64,000 bases of DNA from Alcanivorax sp. (GTDB taxonomy: Bacteria > Pseudomonadota > Gammaproteobacteria > Pseudomonadales > Alcanivoracaceae), in contig CP051239.1 of assembly GCA_017794945.1 (NCBI GenBank), forward strand, positions 1,426,001 through 1,490,000, written 5' to 3'. The position numbers were made by a program, and so were the translations under genes. Below, piece by piece: positions 9,262-21,042 of this stretch. Position 1 is the stretch's first letter, and each line of letters opens with the position of its first letter. The notes beneath the pieces are model-generated. The model was not told the origin of the DNA. It worked only from the letters and a program-made list of their open reading frames with translations, and did not search any database.

Positions 9262-10362
9262 ATGCTAGCTGATCTGCGACTCACGGATTTCCGTAACTAT
9301 CAGCAGGCGGAGCTTTCGCCGGCGCCGGGACTGAATCTGATTGTCGGCGCCAACGGCAGCGGCAAAACCAGCCTGCTGGAAGCCATCTACTTTATCGGCA
9401 GTGGCGGCCGCTCCTTTCGCGGCGGCCGGTTGTCCCGGCTGGTCCGCGACGGCGCCGACGCCGCCACCCTGTTCGCCCGCGTGGAGATTGGTGAAAACCA
9501 TCACCGGCTCGGCATTCGCCGCGCCCCCGGCGGCATCCAGTCGCTGAAGCTCAATGGCGCCACGCCAGGCGCCCTGAGCGATGTGGCTGCCCTGCTTCCT
9601 GTGCTGGCGTTGCACCCCCAGTCGGTGGAGTTGATCTTCGGGCCCTCCGCCCTGCGCCGGCGGTTTTTGGACTGGGGAATGTTCCACGTGGAACATTCCT
9701 TCCTGCCGGTGTGGAAGGAAGCCAGCGCCGCCCTGAAGCAACGCAATGCCCTGCTGCGCAGCGGCCGGGTAACCCCCCGTGAGTTGGGCTATTGGGACCA
9801 GAAACTGGCGGCCAGTTCTGATAGTATTGAACGGTTACGTGATGGGTATCTGCAGCGGCTGAAAAGCCGCTGGCTGGAAGCGATGGCGTTGCTCGCTCCG
9901 GAGATCAAAGGCGGGCTGGTTTTGCAGACCGGGCGCCGGGAGGGCGAATCCTATCTGGACGCCCTGGCCCGCTCCCGCGATGAAGATTTGCGTCGCGGGT
10001 TTACCCACACCGGCTTTCACCGTGCCGAGCTCAAGATCACGGCGGGTGGCAGCCTTGCCCGGGACCGGGTGTCCCGAGGCCAGGCCAAGATCATGGCCTA
10101 CGGCCTGGTGCTGGCCCAGCTTCCCCTGATCCAGGAGGCCGGGAAGGTCTGCACGCTGCTGGTGGATGATCTGGGCTCTGAACTGGATCAGACCCACCGG
10201 GCCACGTTGCTGGGGTTTCTGGCGGCGGGATCACACCAAACATTGATAACGGCGGTGGACAGGGAGCACCTGGACCCCGCTTTTGATGAGCATAAGGGCG
10301 CTGCGGCCCGAATGTTCCACGTGGAACATGGCCGTGTTCAGCGGATATCGGACGATCCATAA
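9262..10362 (+). CDS. recF: DNA replication and repair protein RecF
   Basis: SMC-like ATPase that helps load RecA at gapped DNA with RecO and RecR. It is 366 residues. Walker A GANGSGKTS lies near residue 30, the signature region at SRGQAKIMAYGLVLAQ, and Walker B-like LLVDDLGSELD near 295. The coding sequence carries two copies of MFHVEH (near residues 140 and 351), each encoded by a perfect 16-bp parS palindrome, so the amino-acid sequence at these points is shaped by a DNA site. Confidence 0.96.
   Translation: MLADLRLTDFRNYQQAELSPAPGLNLIVGANGSGKTSLLEAIYFIGSGGRSFRGGRLSRLVRDGADAATLFARVEIGENHHRLGIRRAPGGIQSLKLNGATPGALSDVAALLPVLALHPQSVELIFGPSALRRRFLDWGMFHVEHSFLPVWKEASAALKQRNALLRSGRVTPRELGYWDQKLAASSDSIERLRDGYLQRLKSRWLEAMALLAPEIKGGLVLQTGRREGESYLDALARSRDEDLRRGFTHTGFHRAELKITAGGSLARDRVSRGQAKIMAYGLVLAQLPLIQEAGKVCTLLVDDLGSELDQTHRATLLGFLAAGSHQTLITAVDREHLDPAFDEHKGAAARMFHVEHGRVQRISDDP
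9680..9695. promoter_or_regulatory. parS centromere-like site 1 (inside recF)
   Basis: Perfect 16-bp palindrome TGTTCCACGTGGAACA, matching the ParB-binding parS consensus (TGTTNCACGTGNAACA). Origin-proximal location, about 3 kb from dnaA, is where parS sites normally cluster. ParB would nucleate here to drive chromosome segregation with ParA and SMC. Confidence 0.93.
10313..10328. promoter_or_regulatory. parS centromere-like site 2 (inside recF)
   Basis: A second identical 16-bp palindrome TGTTCCACGTGGAACA, 633 bp after the first and near the recF 3' end, again read as MFHVEH. Two identical sites in one gene argue for selection on the DNA. Confidence 0.93.
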
Positions 10363-12786
<2,424 letters not shown>

Positions 12787-12801
12787 AAAAAACAGAAGGG
12801 A

Positions 12802-12825
12802 GCAACCGGGCGGGCGCCCGGTTGC
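12802..12825 (-). terminator. Terminator hairpin between gyrB and the convergent H-NS-like gene
   Basis: A perfect 11-bp inverted repeat (GCAACCGGGCG / CGCCCGGTTGC) with a 2-nt centre. On the minus strand it is followed by TCCCTTCTGTTTTTTC, so it best serves the H-NS-like gene. It may also stall transcription leaving gyrB, although no T-run follows on that side. Confidence 0.6.
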
Positions 12826-12846
12826 CTGGCTCTCAAACCGGCGGGG

Positions 12847-13209
12847 TTAAACCGCGAAATCTTCCAGCTTGGCGCCGTTTTCCAGGGCTTCGCGCAGCCA
12901 CACCGGGCGCTTGCCACGGCCGGTCCAGGTTTGCGAGCTGTCGTTCGGGTTGCGGTATTTCACCTTGGCGGGCTTGCGAACGCCTGCTTTCTTCTTGCGG
13001 GCGGTGGTTTTGCGAGCCGCCTTCTTCTGCCGGCTGGCTTTTTCCTGCAGCAGGTCATCCACGGAAACGCCGAGATCCTTGGCGATCTTGGAAATTTCCG
13101 CCTGGGCGCTTTTCACCGCGTCGAGACGTTTCTTCTCGAGCTTTTTCTCAGCCTGCTTGATCAGTTTTTCCAGTTCCGCGACAGAAAGATCGTCAAGATT
13201 GATAGTCAT
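12847..13209 (-). CDS. H-NS family nucleoid-associated protein
   Basis: Predicted DNA-binding silencer/nucleoid protein, 120 residues. The N-terminal half is a charged coiled coil for dimerisation (DLSVAELEKLIKQAEKKLEKKR). A lysine/arginine-rich linker follows at ~60-82. The C-terminal H-NS domain reads KYRNPNDSSQTWTGRGKRPVWL, with the GRGKRP loop that inserts into the AT minor groove. This is the H-NS/Bph3 type rather than MvaT. H-NS proteins often silence imported DNA; a role on the copper island in this window is conceivable but not shown. Confidence 0.88.
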   Translation of the reverse strand: MTINLDDLSVAELEKLIKQAEKKLEKKRLDAVKSAQAEISKIAKDLGVSVDDLLQEKASRQKKAARKTTARKKKAGVRKPAKVKYRNPNDSSQTWTGRGKRPVWLREALENGAKLEDFAV

Positions 13210-13280
13210 TTTCGGTGGTCCTTAATAGATAGGGTCGGCCTTGTGCGGGAAACTGTAGTTATTATTAGAAAAAAACGCAA

Positions 13281-14039
13281 TTACGCTTTCGGGGTTTTGG
13301 CCGGTTCACCGGGATAATGTTCAAAAATCCATTGTTCCGCCAGCCGGGTAACGGTTTTTGCGTCTTTATCTTCGGTATTAATGGGCGGGCTGATACGCAA
13401 AATAATTTCACCGGGCAAGCGCAGCCAGGAACGGGCCGGCCAGCAATCGCCGCTGTTATGACTGATCGCCACCACCGGCACCTTGTTACGGCAGGCGAGT
13501 AACGAACCGCCGTGATTAAAATGGCCCAAAGTACCGGGTTTCTGTCGGGAGCCTTCCGGATAAATCACCACCGGAATGCCGTCCTTAAGACGCTCGGCGC
13601 CCTGCTCCAAAACCGCTTTCAGTGCCGCCCTGCCCTTGCCGCGATCAATGCGAATCGGATTAAGCAGCGCCAGGCCCCAGCCGAAAAACGGCAGCCACAG
13701 CAGTTCCCGTTTCAGCACCGTGGCCTGGGGCGAGATCAATAATTGCAGATAAAAGGTTTCCCAACTGCTCTGGTGGTTGGCGATTATCACCATCGGCCCG
13801 TCCTGCAAATGCTCGCGGCCCTCCACCCGGATACGCACGCCGTTGAGACGGCCGAGCAGCCACATGGCGAAGCGGGTCCAGATATTCACAAAACGGTAAC
13901 GTTGATCGCGGGGGAGAAACCAGCCAATCAGCAGGCAGTTGAGACCATGGACAATGCCCACCGCGTTGTAGATAACGAAAAACAGCACACTGCGAATGCG
14001 GATGCCCCAACTGGGCGGGCCACCGGCGGGTTCTTTCAT
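13281..14039 (-). CDS. 1-acyl-sn-glycerol-3-phosphate acyltransferase (PlsC family)
   Basis: Predicted membrane acyltransferase of phosphatidic acid synthesis, 252 residues. A hydrophobic N-terminus (~15-40) precedes the catalytic block NHQSSWETFYLQ (the HX4E variant seen in this branch). Block II-III is around RIDRGKGRAALKAV and block IV is YPEGSRQKPGT. The stop codon lies just after gmhB in the same direction: its start overlaps the gmhB end by 4 bp (14036-14039), so the two are translationally coupled. Confidence 0.87.
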   Translation of the reverse strand: MKEPAGGPPSWGIRIRSVLFFVIYNAVGIVHGLNCLLIGWFLPRDQRYRFVNIWTRFAMWLLGRLNGVRIRVEGREHLQDGPMVIIANHQSSWETFYLQLLISPQATVLKRELLWLPFFGWGLALLNPIRIDRGKGRAALKAVLEQGAERLKDGIPVVIYPEGSRQKPGTLGHFNHGGSLLACRNKVPVVAISHNSGDCWPARSWLRLPGEIILRISPPINTEDKDAKTVTRLAEQWIFEHYPGEPAKTPKA

Positions 14040-14590
14040 GAAGGGTCCTTGAGAAACTGATCGACGAACCCGGCCAGGGAATCGTAAACATCCACCGGGC
14101 CCAGGGTTTCCGGCAAGCCTTTGTCGAGGGTGCGCCGGCCCTTGCCGGTCAGCACCAGCACCGGGCGGCAGCCGCGCGCGACGCCGGCTTCCAGGTCCCT
14201 CAGACTATCACCAACCATGGGGACACCGGTGACATCGCCATACTCGGCAACAATTTGGTCGATCAGTCCCGGCAACGGTTTGCGGCAGGCGCAGCCGTCG
14301 TCCGGGCCGTGGGGACAGAAAAACACGCCGGAAAGCCGGGCCCCGGCGCCCTCCAGGTGGGCCGCCATGGTGCGGTGAATGGCGTCCAGGCCGGCCTGAT
14401 CGAAATAGCCCCGTGCCAGCCCGGATTGGTTGGTGGCCACCACCACGCGGTACCCGGCGTGGTTAAGCCGGGCGATGGCGGCCGCGCTGCCGGGCAGCGG
14501 GCGCCACTCCTCGGGGGTTTTGATGTAGGCGTCGGAGTCTTCGTTAATCACCCCGTCGCGGTCGAGAATAACCAGTTTGGATGCGTTCAT
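14036..14590 (-). CDS. gmhB: D-glycero-beta-D-manno-heptose 1,7-bisphosphate 7-phosphatase
   Basis: HAD phosphatase of ADP-heptose synthesis for lipopolysaccharide inner core. Motif I is LDRDGVINEDSDAYIK near the N-terminus, motif II VATNQSG near 52. A zinc-binding loop with FFCPHGPDDGCACRKP and a terminal MVGDSLRDLEAG are visible. I prefer ATG 14590 (MNASKLVILDRDG), which matches family starts; ATG 14617 would add nine residues and has no better ribosome-binding site. It is followed by the overlapping acyltransferase gene. Confidence 0.9.
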   Translation of the reverse strand: MNASKLVILDRDGVINEDSDAYIKTPEEWRPLPGSAAAIARLNHAGYRVVVATNQSGLARGYFDQAGLDAIHRTMAAHLEGAGARLSGVFFCPHGPDDGCACRKPLPGLIDQIVAEYGDVTGVPMVGDSLRDLEAGVARGCRPVLVLTGKGRRTLDKGLPETLGPVDVYDSLAGFVDQFLKDPS

Positions 14591-14621
14591 GGGCGGCAGT
14601 ATATCAGGCCCGGGCACCGTA

Positions 14622-15416
14622 TCAGGCCATGGTGTCGACGATTCCGCCTTCCACCCGCAGGGCCGCCCCGGTGGTGGCGGACGCCTGGGGCGAGGCCGCG
14701 TACACCGACATATTGGCCACCTCTTCCACTTCGGCCACGCGCTGGATGATCGAGCTGGGGCGCGCTTCCTGGATAAACTGTTTCTCCACCTCCTGCTCGG
14801 ACAGGCCGCACTGCTCCGCCATGCTCTTCAGCATCTTGCGCACGCCCTCGGAGCGGGTCGGCCCGGGCAGGATGGCGTTCACCGTGACACCGGTACCGGC
14901 CAGCACCTTGGCCAGGCCCCGGGAAATGGACTGCACGGCGGTCTTGGTCATGCCGTAGTGGACCATTTCGGTGGGAATATTCAGCGCCGATTCGCTGGAC
15001 AGGAACTGAATGCGGCCCCAACCCCGGTCGCGCATGCCCCGGGCATAGTGGCGGGACAGCCGCACCGCGCTCATCACATTGATCTGGAAGAACCGCTCCC
15101 AGTCGTCGTCGTCGATATCGAAGAAGCCCTTGGGCTCGAAGATGCCCACGTTATTGACCAGGATATCCGCGTCCGGATGGGCATCGATCAGTGCCTGGCA
15201 GCCGTCGGCCCGCCCCAGATCGGCGGCGATGCCCTCGATGCCGTCGCTCTTGGTCTCCTGCTTGAGAGCGTCGATCGCCTGGTCCACCCGTTCCTGGGTG
15301 CGGCCGGTGATCACCACGTCCGCGCCGGCCAGGGCCAGGCCGCGGGCGATACCGAAACCAATACCGGCGGAGGAGCCGGAAACGATCGCCTTCTTACCTG
15401 AGAGGTCAATGCGCAT
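14622..15416 (-). CDS. SDR family NAD(P)-dependent oxidoreductase
   Basis: Classical short-chain dehydrogenase/reductase of 264 residues. Cofactor motif GSSAGIGFG lies near residue 14, NNVG near 90, and catalytic Ser with YGMTK (Tyr-x3-Lys) near 153-157. The arginine after the second strand (TGRTQ) favours NADP(H). The substrate cannot be deduced. The active-site loop before the C-terminus is long and charged, as in several 3-oxoacyl-reductase-like SDRs. Confidence 0.85.
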   Translation of the reverse strand: MRIDLSGKKAIVSGSSAGIGFGIARGLALAGADVVITGRTQERVDQAIDALKQETKSDGIEGIAADLGRADGCQALIDAHPDADILVNNVGIFEPKGFFDIDDDDWERFFQINVMSAVRLSRHYARGMRDRGWGRIQFLSSESALNIPTEMVHYGMTKTAVQSISRGLAKVLAGTGVTVNAILPGPTRSEGVRKMLKSMAEQCGLSEQEVEKQFIQEARPSSIIQRVAEVEEVANMSVYAASPQASATTGAALRVEGGIVDTMA

Positions 15417-15501
15417 GGGGACTCCTTCGAGTTAAGCGGAATTACCCTATGCAGTGGCGCCGAGGTGAGAACTTCTCAAGGGCCAAGCCCCACGAAATCT
15501 T

Positions 15502-15659
15502 GCTTCGTAGACGCCCATTGCGGTGTGCTCCCAATGGAGGTTCGATCTCGGTGCCGGTGTCCAGGACTGTGTGAGGCAGGGAGCCGAACACAAGCCTCCA
15601 GGGATGGATTCACGGCGGGTCCTGGACACCGGCACCGAGATCGAACCGCGCTACGAAGC
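15502..15659. repeat. Long intergenic hairpin, dispersed repeat family member A
   Basis: Perfect 28-bp inverted repeat with arms 15539-15566 and 15620-15647, separated by exactly 53 nt. An outer 9-bp pair (GCTTCGTAG 15502-15510 / CTACGAAGC 15651-15659) extends the structure. The 3' part of the loop carries CCAGGGATGGATTCACGGCG, which recurs with two changes in the hairpin at 61676-61782. It fills the gap between the SDR gene and glyS, and no coding sequence is seen here. Confidence 0.85.
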
Positions 15660-15680
15660 CGCTAAATGGGTAGAACGCTC

Positions 15681-17768
15681 CTATTCCTGCAGCAGACTGA
15701 TGTCGGCCACGTTGAGGAACAGATCACGCAGGAAGGTGAGCAGCGCCAGGCGGTTGTCGCGCACCGCCGGGTCCTCGGCCATCACCATCACCTGGTCGAA
15801 GAAGGCGTCCACCGGCTCGCGCAGTTCGGCGAGCAGTGCCAGCACCGCTTCGTAGTTGCCCTCTTCCAGCAACGGCTCGGAGCGGGCGTAGGCGTCCACC
15901 ACCATGTCGGTGAGGGTCTGCTCCGCCTCTTCCTCGAGCAGGGCACCGTCGATCTCTTCCGGCGGCGCTTTGTCCAGTTTGGCGAGGATGTTGGAGACGC
16001 GCTTGTTGGCGGCCGCCAGGGCCTGGGCTTCGTCGCGGTTCTGGAACGCCGCCACCGCCCGCACCCGGCGGTCGAAATCCAGCGGCCGGCGGCAGGCTTC
16101 GTCGAGGGCCAGCACCGACAGGATTACCGGCGTGGCGAAGCCCTGCTCCTGGTACATGGCCCGGTAGCGGCCCTTGACGAAGTCGAAGGCCTCGTCCACC
16201 CGGTCGGCGTCGATGCGCTGGCCGAGGGCCACCGCTGCCTGGTCGAGCAGGTCGCGCAGATCCAGGGCCAGCTGGTTGTCGATGATGATGCGCAGGATGC
16301 CCAGGGTGGCGCGGCGCAGCGCGTAGGGGTCCTTGGTGCCGGAGGGCTTCTGGCCGATGCCGAAGATACCCACCAGGGTGTCGATCTTGTCCGCCAGGGA
16401 CACCGCCTGGCCGGTTTTGGTGCGCGGCAGCCCGTCGCCGGCGAAGCGCGGCAAATACTGCTCGTGCAGCGCCTGGGCCAGCTCTTCGGGCAGACCTTCA
16501 TTGCGGGCCAGGTAATAGCCCATCACGCCCTGCATGGTGTCGAACTCGTACACCATCTCGCTGTTCAGGTCCGCCTTGCTGAGCGCGCCGGCGCGGCGCG
16601 CCAGGTTGGCGTCGCCGCCGATGCGGTCGGCGATCTCGCCGGCCAGCCAGCCGATGCGGTCGCACTTGTCCGCCAGAGTGCCCAGCTTCTGCTGGAACAC
16701 CACCTGGGCGAGGCCCTGGGCGTGCTGTTCCAGGGGCTTGCGGCAGTCGTTGTCGTAGAAGAAGGCGGCGTCGGCCAGGCGCGGGCGGATCACCTTCTCG
16801 TTGCCGGCGATCACCTTCTGCGGATCGCGGGATTCGATATTACTGATGGTGATGAAATGCGGGGTCAGCTTGCCGTTGGCGTCGAGCACCGGGAAATACT
16901 TCTGGTGCTCTTCCATGGCGGTGATCAAGGCTTCCTGGGGCACGCGCAGGAAGTCGTCGTCGAACCGGCCGGCAAGTGCCACCGGCCACTCCACCAGGGC
17001 GGTGACTTCGTCGAGCAGATCCTCGTCCAGATGGGCCTGGCCACCGGCGTCGCGGCCGGCCTGCTCGGCCTGCTGGCGAATCATTTCCCGGCGGCGCGGG
17101 AAGTCGGCGATTACCTTGCCGTCCTGCTCCAGGCGGGTGGCGTAGTCGCCCGCTTCGCTCAACTCGATGGCGTCCGGCGCGTGGAAGCGGTGGCCCCGGG
17201 AGGTGCGTCCGGCGCGCTGATCGAGCAGCTCGAAATCAATCACGTCGCTGCCGTACAGCGCCACCAGCCAGTGCACCGGGCGCACGAACTGCACCTTGCG
17301 GCGCCCCCAGCGCATGCGCTTGGGAATCGGCAGCTTGTTGACCGCCTGGGCGAGAAAGTCCGGCACCAGCTCCACGGTGGGCCGGCCGGCTTCGGTGAGC
17401 TGGGCGAACAGCCGCTCGCCCTTGTCGGTGTCGCGGCGGTCCAGCTGGTCCACGCTCAGGCCCACGGAGGCGGCGAAGCCTTCGGCGGCCTTGGTGGGTT
17501 TGCCGTCGGCGTCGTAGGCGGCCTGCAGGGCCGGGCCCAGGCGTTCCACCTGGCGATCCGCCTGCTTGTCGGCCAGATCGCGCACCAGCACCGCCAGACG
17601 GCGCGGCGCGGCGAAGCTTTCCACCGCCCCGTGCGCCAGGCCGGCGTCGTCCAGCTGGCGCACCAGTTCCTCGGTGAGGGCGGCGCTCAGATCCGGCAGA
17701 GCCTTGGGGGGCAGCTCTTCGGTACCCAGTTCAATCAACAAATCCCGCTTGGCCATATCGTTCGCCAT
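15681..17768 (-). CDS. glyS: Glycyl-tRNA synthetase beta subunit
   Basis: Beta chain of the alpha2-beta2 bacterial glycyl-tRNA synthetase. It is 695 residues, the family length. The N-terminus has RDLLIELGTEELPPKAL, then FAAPRRLAVLV, an HD-like region with YFPVLDANGKLTPHFITISNIES, and a C-terminal anticodon-binding-like domain. It starts 2 bp after the glyQ stop, one operon with glyQ. MAKRDLL, four codons in, is an alternative start. Confidence 0.97.
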   Translation of the reverse strand: MANDMAKRDLLIELGTEELPPKALPDLSAALTEELVRQLDDAGLAHGAVESFAAPRRLAVLVRDLADKQADRQVERLGPALQAAYDADGKPTKAAEGFAASVGLSVDQLDRRDTDKGERLFAQLTEAGRPTVELVPDFLAQAVNKLPIPKRMRWGRRKVQFVRPVHWLVALYGSDVIDFELLDQRAGRTSRGHRFHAPDAIELSEAGDYATRLEQDGKVIADFPRRREMIRQQAEQAGRDAGGQAHLDEDLLDEVTALVEWPVALAGRFDDDFLRVPQEALITAMEEHQKYFPVLDANGKLTPHFITISNIESRDPQKVIAGNEKVIRPRLADAAFFYDNDCRKPLEQHAQGLAQVVFQQKLGTLADKCDRIGWLAGEIADRIGGDANLARRAGALSKADLNSEMVYEFDTMQGVMGYYLARNEGLPEELAQALHEQYLPRFAGDGLPRTKTGQAVSLADKIDTLVGIFGIGQKPSGTKDPYALRRATLGILRIIIDNQLALDLRDLLDQAAVALGQRIDADRVDEAFDFVKGRYRAMYQEQGFATPVILSVLALDEACRRPLDFDRRVRAVAAFQNRDEAQALAAANKRVSNILAKLDKAPPEEIDGALLEEEAEQTLTDMVVDAYARSEPLLEEGNYEAVLALLAELREPVDAFFDQVMVMAEDPAVRDNRLALLTFLRDLFLNVADISLLQE

Positions 17769-17770
17769 GA

Positions 17771-18754
17771 TTACTTGCCCCCTTTCTGTTTCTTGGCGGC
17801 TTTATCGTCCTGTTGCTGCAGCTGCGCCTCCACTTCCTGGCGGATGTCGTCGGCGGCCATCGGAAAGCCCAGCGCGCGGCGGGCGTCGAAATAGGCCTGG
17901 GCCACGGCCCGGGCCAGGGTGCGCACGCGCAGAATGAAGCGCTGCCGCTCGGTGACCGAAATCGCCTTGCGGGCGTCCAGCAGATTGAAAGTGTGGGAGG
18001 CCTTGAGCACGTACTCGTAGGCGGGCAGCGGCAGCCCGGCCTCGATCAGCTTGCCGGATTCCGCCTCGAACAGGTCGAACTGGTTGAACAGGGCTTCCAC
18101 GTTGGCGTGTTCGAAGTTGAAGGTGGACATCTCCACCTCGTTCTGCAGGAAGACGTCGCCGTAGGTGACCTTGCCGAAGGGGCCGTCGGACCACACCAGG
18201 TCGTACACCGAGTCCACGTTCTGCAGGTACATGGCGAGCCGTTCCAGGCCGTAGGTGATCTCGCCGGTGACCGGGTAGCAGTCGATGCCGCCGACCTGCT
18301 GGAAGTAGGTGAACTGGGTCACCTCCATGCCGTCCAGCCAGATTTCCCAGCCCAGGCCCCAGGCGCCCAGGGTGGGCGATTCCCAGTTGTCTTCCACGAA
18401 GCGGATGTCATGGGTGAGCGGATCGAAACCGAGGCGGCGCAGGGAATCCAGATACAGCTCCTGGATGTTGTCCGGCGACGGCTTGAGCACCACCTGGAAC
18501 TGGTAGTAATGCTGCAGCCGGTTGGGGTTCTCGCCGTAGCGGCCGTCGGTGGGCCGCCGGGACGGCTGCACGTAGGCGCTGTTCCAGTTTTCCGGGCCGA
18601 TCGCGCGCAGGAAGGTGCTGGGGTGGAAGGTGCCGGCCCCCACTTCCATATCCAGGGGCTGGACGATCACGCAGCCCTGCTCCGCCCAGTACTGTTGCAG
18701 GGCCAGAATCAGGCCCTGGAAGGTGCTTGTATCCGCTTGCGGTTGATCCGCCAT
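17771..18754 (-). CDS. glyQ: Glycyl-tRNA synthetase alpha subunit
   Basis: Catalytic alpha chain of the tetrameric glycyl-tRNA synthetase. I choose ATG 18754 ([20 protein letters not shown]), giving 327 residues; the open frame extends further upstream without homology and overlaps tag. Typical class II motifs include [24 protein letters not shown] near residue 30, [21 protein letters not shown] near 60 and [18 protein letters not shown]. It is divergent from tag; a TATACT candidate -10 lies on the minus strand at 18797-18802. Confidence 0.97.
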   Translation of the reverse strand: MADQPQADTSTFQGLILALQQYWAEQGCVIVQPLDMEVGAGTFHPSTFLRAIGPENWNSAYVQPSRRPTDGRYGENPNRLQHYYQFQVVLKPSPDNIQELYLDSLRRLGFDPLTHDIRFVEDNWESPTLGAWGLGWEIWLDGMEVTQFTYFQQVGGIDCYPVTGEITYGLERLAMYLQNVDSVYDLVWSDGPFGKVTYGDVFLQNEVEMSTFNFEHANVEALFNQFDLFEAESGKLIEAGLPLPAYEYVLKASHTFNLLDARKAISVTERQRFILRVRTLARAVAQAYFDARRALGFPMAADDIRQEVEAQLQQQDDKAAKKQKGGK

Positions 18755-18868
18755 GGTGGTTCCCGTTCTTCCAAGCTCTGTGAAAATAAAGGGGCAAGTA
18801 TAGCGTCCCCCAGGGGCCGGTGATACCGTGCTACCCACCGATACGCCTGGAAACACGGGGGTTTGACC

Positions 18869-19429
18869 ATGGATCGCTGTCCCTGGTGCGGCACGGATCC
18901 GCTGTACGTGGCCTACCACGACCAAGAGTGGGGCGTGCCCGAGCACGACGACCGCCGTCTGTTTGAGTTCCTGATTCTCGAGGGCGCCCAGGCGGGTCTG
19001 AGCTGGATCACCGTGTTGCGGAAGCGGGAAAACTACCGCAAGGCGATGGACGGCTTCGACCCGGAGAAAATCGCCCGCTACGACGACGCCAAAATCGCCG
19101 CCCTGCTCCAGGACACCGGCCTGATCCGCAACCGCCTGAAAATGGGCGCCGCAGTGGGCAACGCCCGCGCCTATCTCGACCTGCGCGACGCCGGCACCAG
19201 CCTGGACAGTTTCGTCTGGGATTTCGTCGACGGCGAGCCGCGCATCAACCGCTTCCGGTCCCTCTCCGAGGTGCCGGCGGTGACCCCCGAAGCCGAGGCG
19301 CTCAGCAAGGCGCTCAAGAAACAGGGCTTCCGTTTCGTCGGCCCGACCATCATGTACGCCTTCATGCAGGCCGCCGGCCTGGTCAACGATCATCTGGTCA
19401 GCTGCCCCCGGCACCGCCAGCTGGCTTGA
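18869..19429 (+). CDS. tag: DNA-3-methyladenine glycosylase I
   Basis: Base-excision repair glycosylase that removes 3-methyladenine from alkylated DNA. Start ATG 18869 gives 186 residues. The N-terminal CPWCG (Zn-binding Cys) and [31 protein letters not shown] are diagnostic. The C-terminal SCPRHRQ supplies further Zn ligands with [23 protein letters not shown] before it. Divergent from glyQ. Confidence 0.95.
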   Translation: MDRCPWCGTDPLYVAYHDQEWGVPEHDDRRLFEFLILEGAQAGLSWITVLRKRENYRKAMDGFDPEKIARYDDAKIAALLQDTGLIRNRLKMGAAVGNARAYLDLRDAGTSLDSFVWDFVDGEPRINRFRSLSEVPAVTPEAEALSKALKKQGFRFVGPTIMYAFMQAAGLVNDHLVSCPRHRQLA

Positions 19430-19524
19430 CCCCGGGCACAGCCTCAACCCACTTTTACAAACGGCGCCCGAAGCTGGTACGGCACTTGCTTTGTCATAGA
19501 GGGCAGCGGAGGAACGGAGGCCCC

Positions 19525-20247
19525 ATGAAACCACTATTGATTCTGCAAACCGGTAGCACCTACCCCGCCCTGCAACGGCATTACGGCGATTTCCCCGACT
19601 GGATCCGGCAGGGTCTCGGTGACCAGGCCCCGGCGACCGTGGTGGACGCCCGTGACGGCCAGCCCCTGCCGGGCGCGGCGGGCTTCAGCGGCGTGGTGAT
19701 CACCGGTTCCCATCACATGGTCACGGACGAAGCCGGCTGGATGCGACACCTGATGCACTGGCTGGAAGGCACCCTGCAACTGGCCGAGGCACCGCCCCTG
19801 CTGGGCATCTGCTTCGGGCACCAGCTTCTCGCCCACACCCTGGGCGGCGAAGTGGGTGATCACCCCCAGGGCATGGAAGTGGGGACCGTGGCGTTGCGCA
19901 CCACCAGCGCGGCCCGCGGCGACCCCTTGCTGGCGGCGTTCTGCGATCAGCCCTGGGCGCAGATGATGCACCGCCAATCGGTGCTCACCGCGCCCGCCGG
20001 CGTCGAGGTGCTGGCCAGCAACGGGCACGGAAGCTGCCAGGCGTTCCGCTACGGTCACGGCGCCTGGGGCTGCCAGTTCCATCCGGAATTCAGCGCCGAT
20101 GTGACGCGGGCCTATCTGCAGGCGATGCGCGGGCAGCAGCTCAGCGACCAACAGGTGGACGACCTGCTGCCCAGCGTCCGCGAGTGCCCCCAGGCCGGTG
20201 CGGTGCTGGCGCATTTCGCCAACCAGGCGGTGCCGGCGGCGGCGTAG
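19525..20247 (+). CDS. Class I glutamine amidotransferase (GMP synthase-like)
   Basis: Stand-alone glutamine amidotransferase of 240 residues. The catalytic Cys sits in GICFGHQ near residue 97 and the His/Glu in FHPEF near 195. There is no synthetase domain. Start ATG 19525 has GGAGG at 19516-19520; the longer frame to 19426 lacks a ribosome-binding site. Such proteins usually act on unknown or small-molecule substrates such as gamma-glutamyl compounds, so a specific reaction is not assigned. It lies 95 bp after tag. Confidence 0.85.
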   Translation: MKPLLILQTGSTYPALQRHYGDFPDWIRQGLGDQAPATVVDARDGQPLPGAAGFSGVVITGSHHMVTDEAGWMRHLMHWLEGTLQLAEAPPLLGICFGHQLLAHTLGGEVGDHPQGMEVGTVALRTTSAARGDPLLAAFCDQPWAQMMHRQSVLTAPAGVEVLASNGHGSCQAFRYGHGAWGCQFHPEFSADVTRAYLQAMRGQQLSDQQVDDLLPSVRECPQAGAVLAHFANQAVPAAA

Positions 20248-20262
20248 CGGTTCAGAGGCGCC

Positions 20263-20970
20263 TTAGTCCTGGCCGCCGAACACCGCGCCGATCAGCGCGC
20301 TGCCCCGGCTCACCGGATCCTGCCGGATCAGGGCTTCCTGGGTGCCGATCTCCGTGTACAGCCGCTCCAGGCTGGTGTCGATCACGTAGTTTTCCAGATT
20401 CAGGTCCGGTTTGTCGGCCATCGGCAGGCGGTTATAGGCGTTCAGCAACGTCTGATACTGGTCGTAGAAGCCGGTTTCCCGAAGGCTGCTTTCGATGATC
20501 GGCCGGTACCGCTCGGTGAGGCTGGCTTCGGTGCGGCCGCGAAAGTAATCGGTGGCGGCGGTGTCGCCGCCGCGCACGATGCCCAGGGCGTCGGTCACCG
20601 TCATCTCCTGGATCGCGTTCTTGAACACCGGCGCGGCTTCCGCGGCGGCGTTTTCGGCGCCCCGGTTCATGGCGTCGCGGACTTGGTCCACGTAGCGCCC
20701 CAGGCCGATACGCTCGAGATTGCCGGCCACCGATTCCACCCTGGCGGGCAGTGGCAGGTCGAAGGCGCCGCTGCTGGAGAGTTTGCTGGTGGCCCGGTCC
20801 GAGCTGATCGACAGCGTCTCCTTGATCGCCCCGGCCAGGCGGCTGTCGGTGTCGTAGCCGGCGGCTTTGGCGGCCTGGTTGCCCTGCTCGATCCACGGCG
20901 CCAGGGCGTCCATGTTCTGGCAGGCGGTGAGTGTGAACAGCGCCGCGCCGGCGAGTAGAACCCGTTTCAT
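20263..20970 (-). CDS. DUF4197 family lipoprotein
   Basis: Predicted exported lipoprotein of 235 residues. The signal peptide MKRVLLAGAALFTLTAC ends in an LTAC lipobox, and GGAAGGAAAG lies just upstream of ATG 20970. The mature part is alpha-helical with AIKETLSISSDRAT, NAAAEAAPVFKNAIQEMTV and TDYFRGRTEASLTERYRPII, the conserved DUF4197 pattern. The function of the family is unknown. It is convergent with the amidotransferase and divergent from the acetyltransferase gene. Confidence 0.85.
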   Translation of the reverse strand: MKRVLLAGAALFTLTACQNMDALAPWIEQGNQAAKAAGYDTDSRLAGAIKETLSISSDRATSKLSSSGAFDLPLPARVESVAGNLERIGLGRYVDQVRDAMNRGAENAAAEAAPVFKNAIQEMTVTDALGIVRGGDTAATDYFRGRTEASLTERYRPIIESSLRETGFYDQYQTLLNAYNRLPMADKPDLNLENYVIDTSLERLYTEIGTQEALIRQDPVSRGSALIGAVFGGQD

Positions 20971-21042
20971 AGCTTTCCTTCCCTTTCGATGAATTGGTGT
21001 AGCATGCCCGCTGGACCGCGCCGCTAGAAGAACGAGCCCGTA

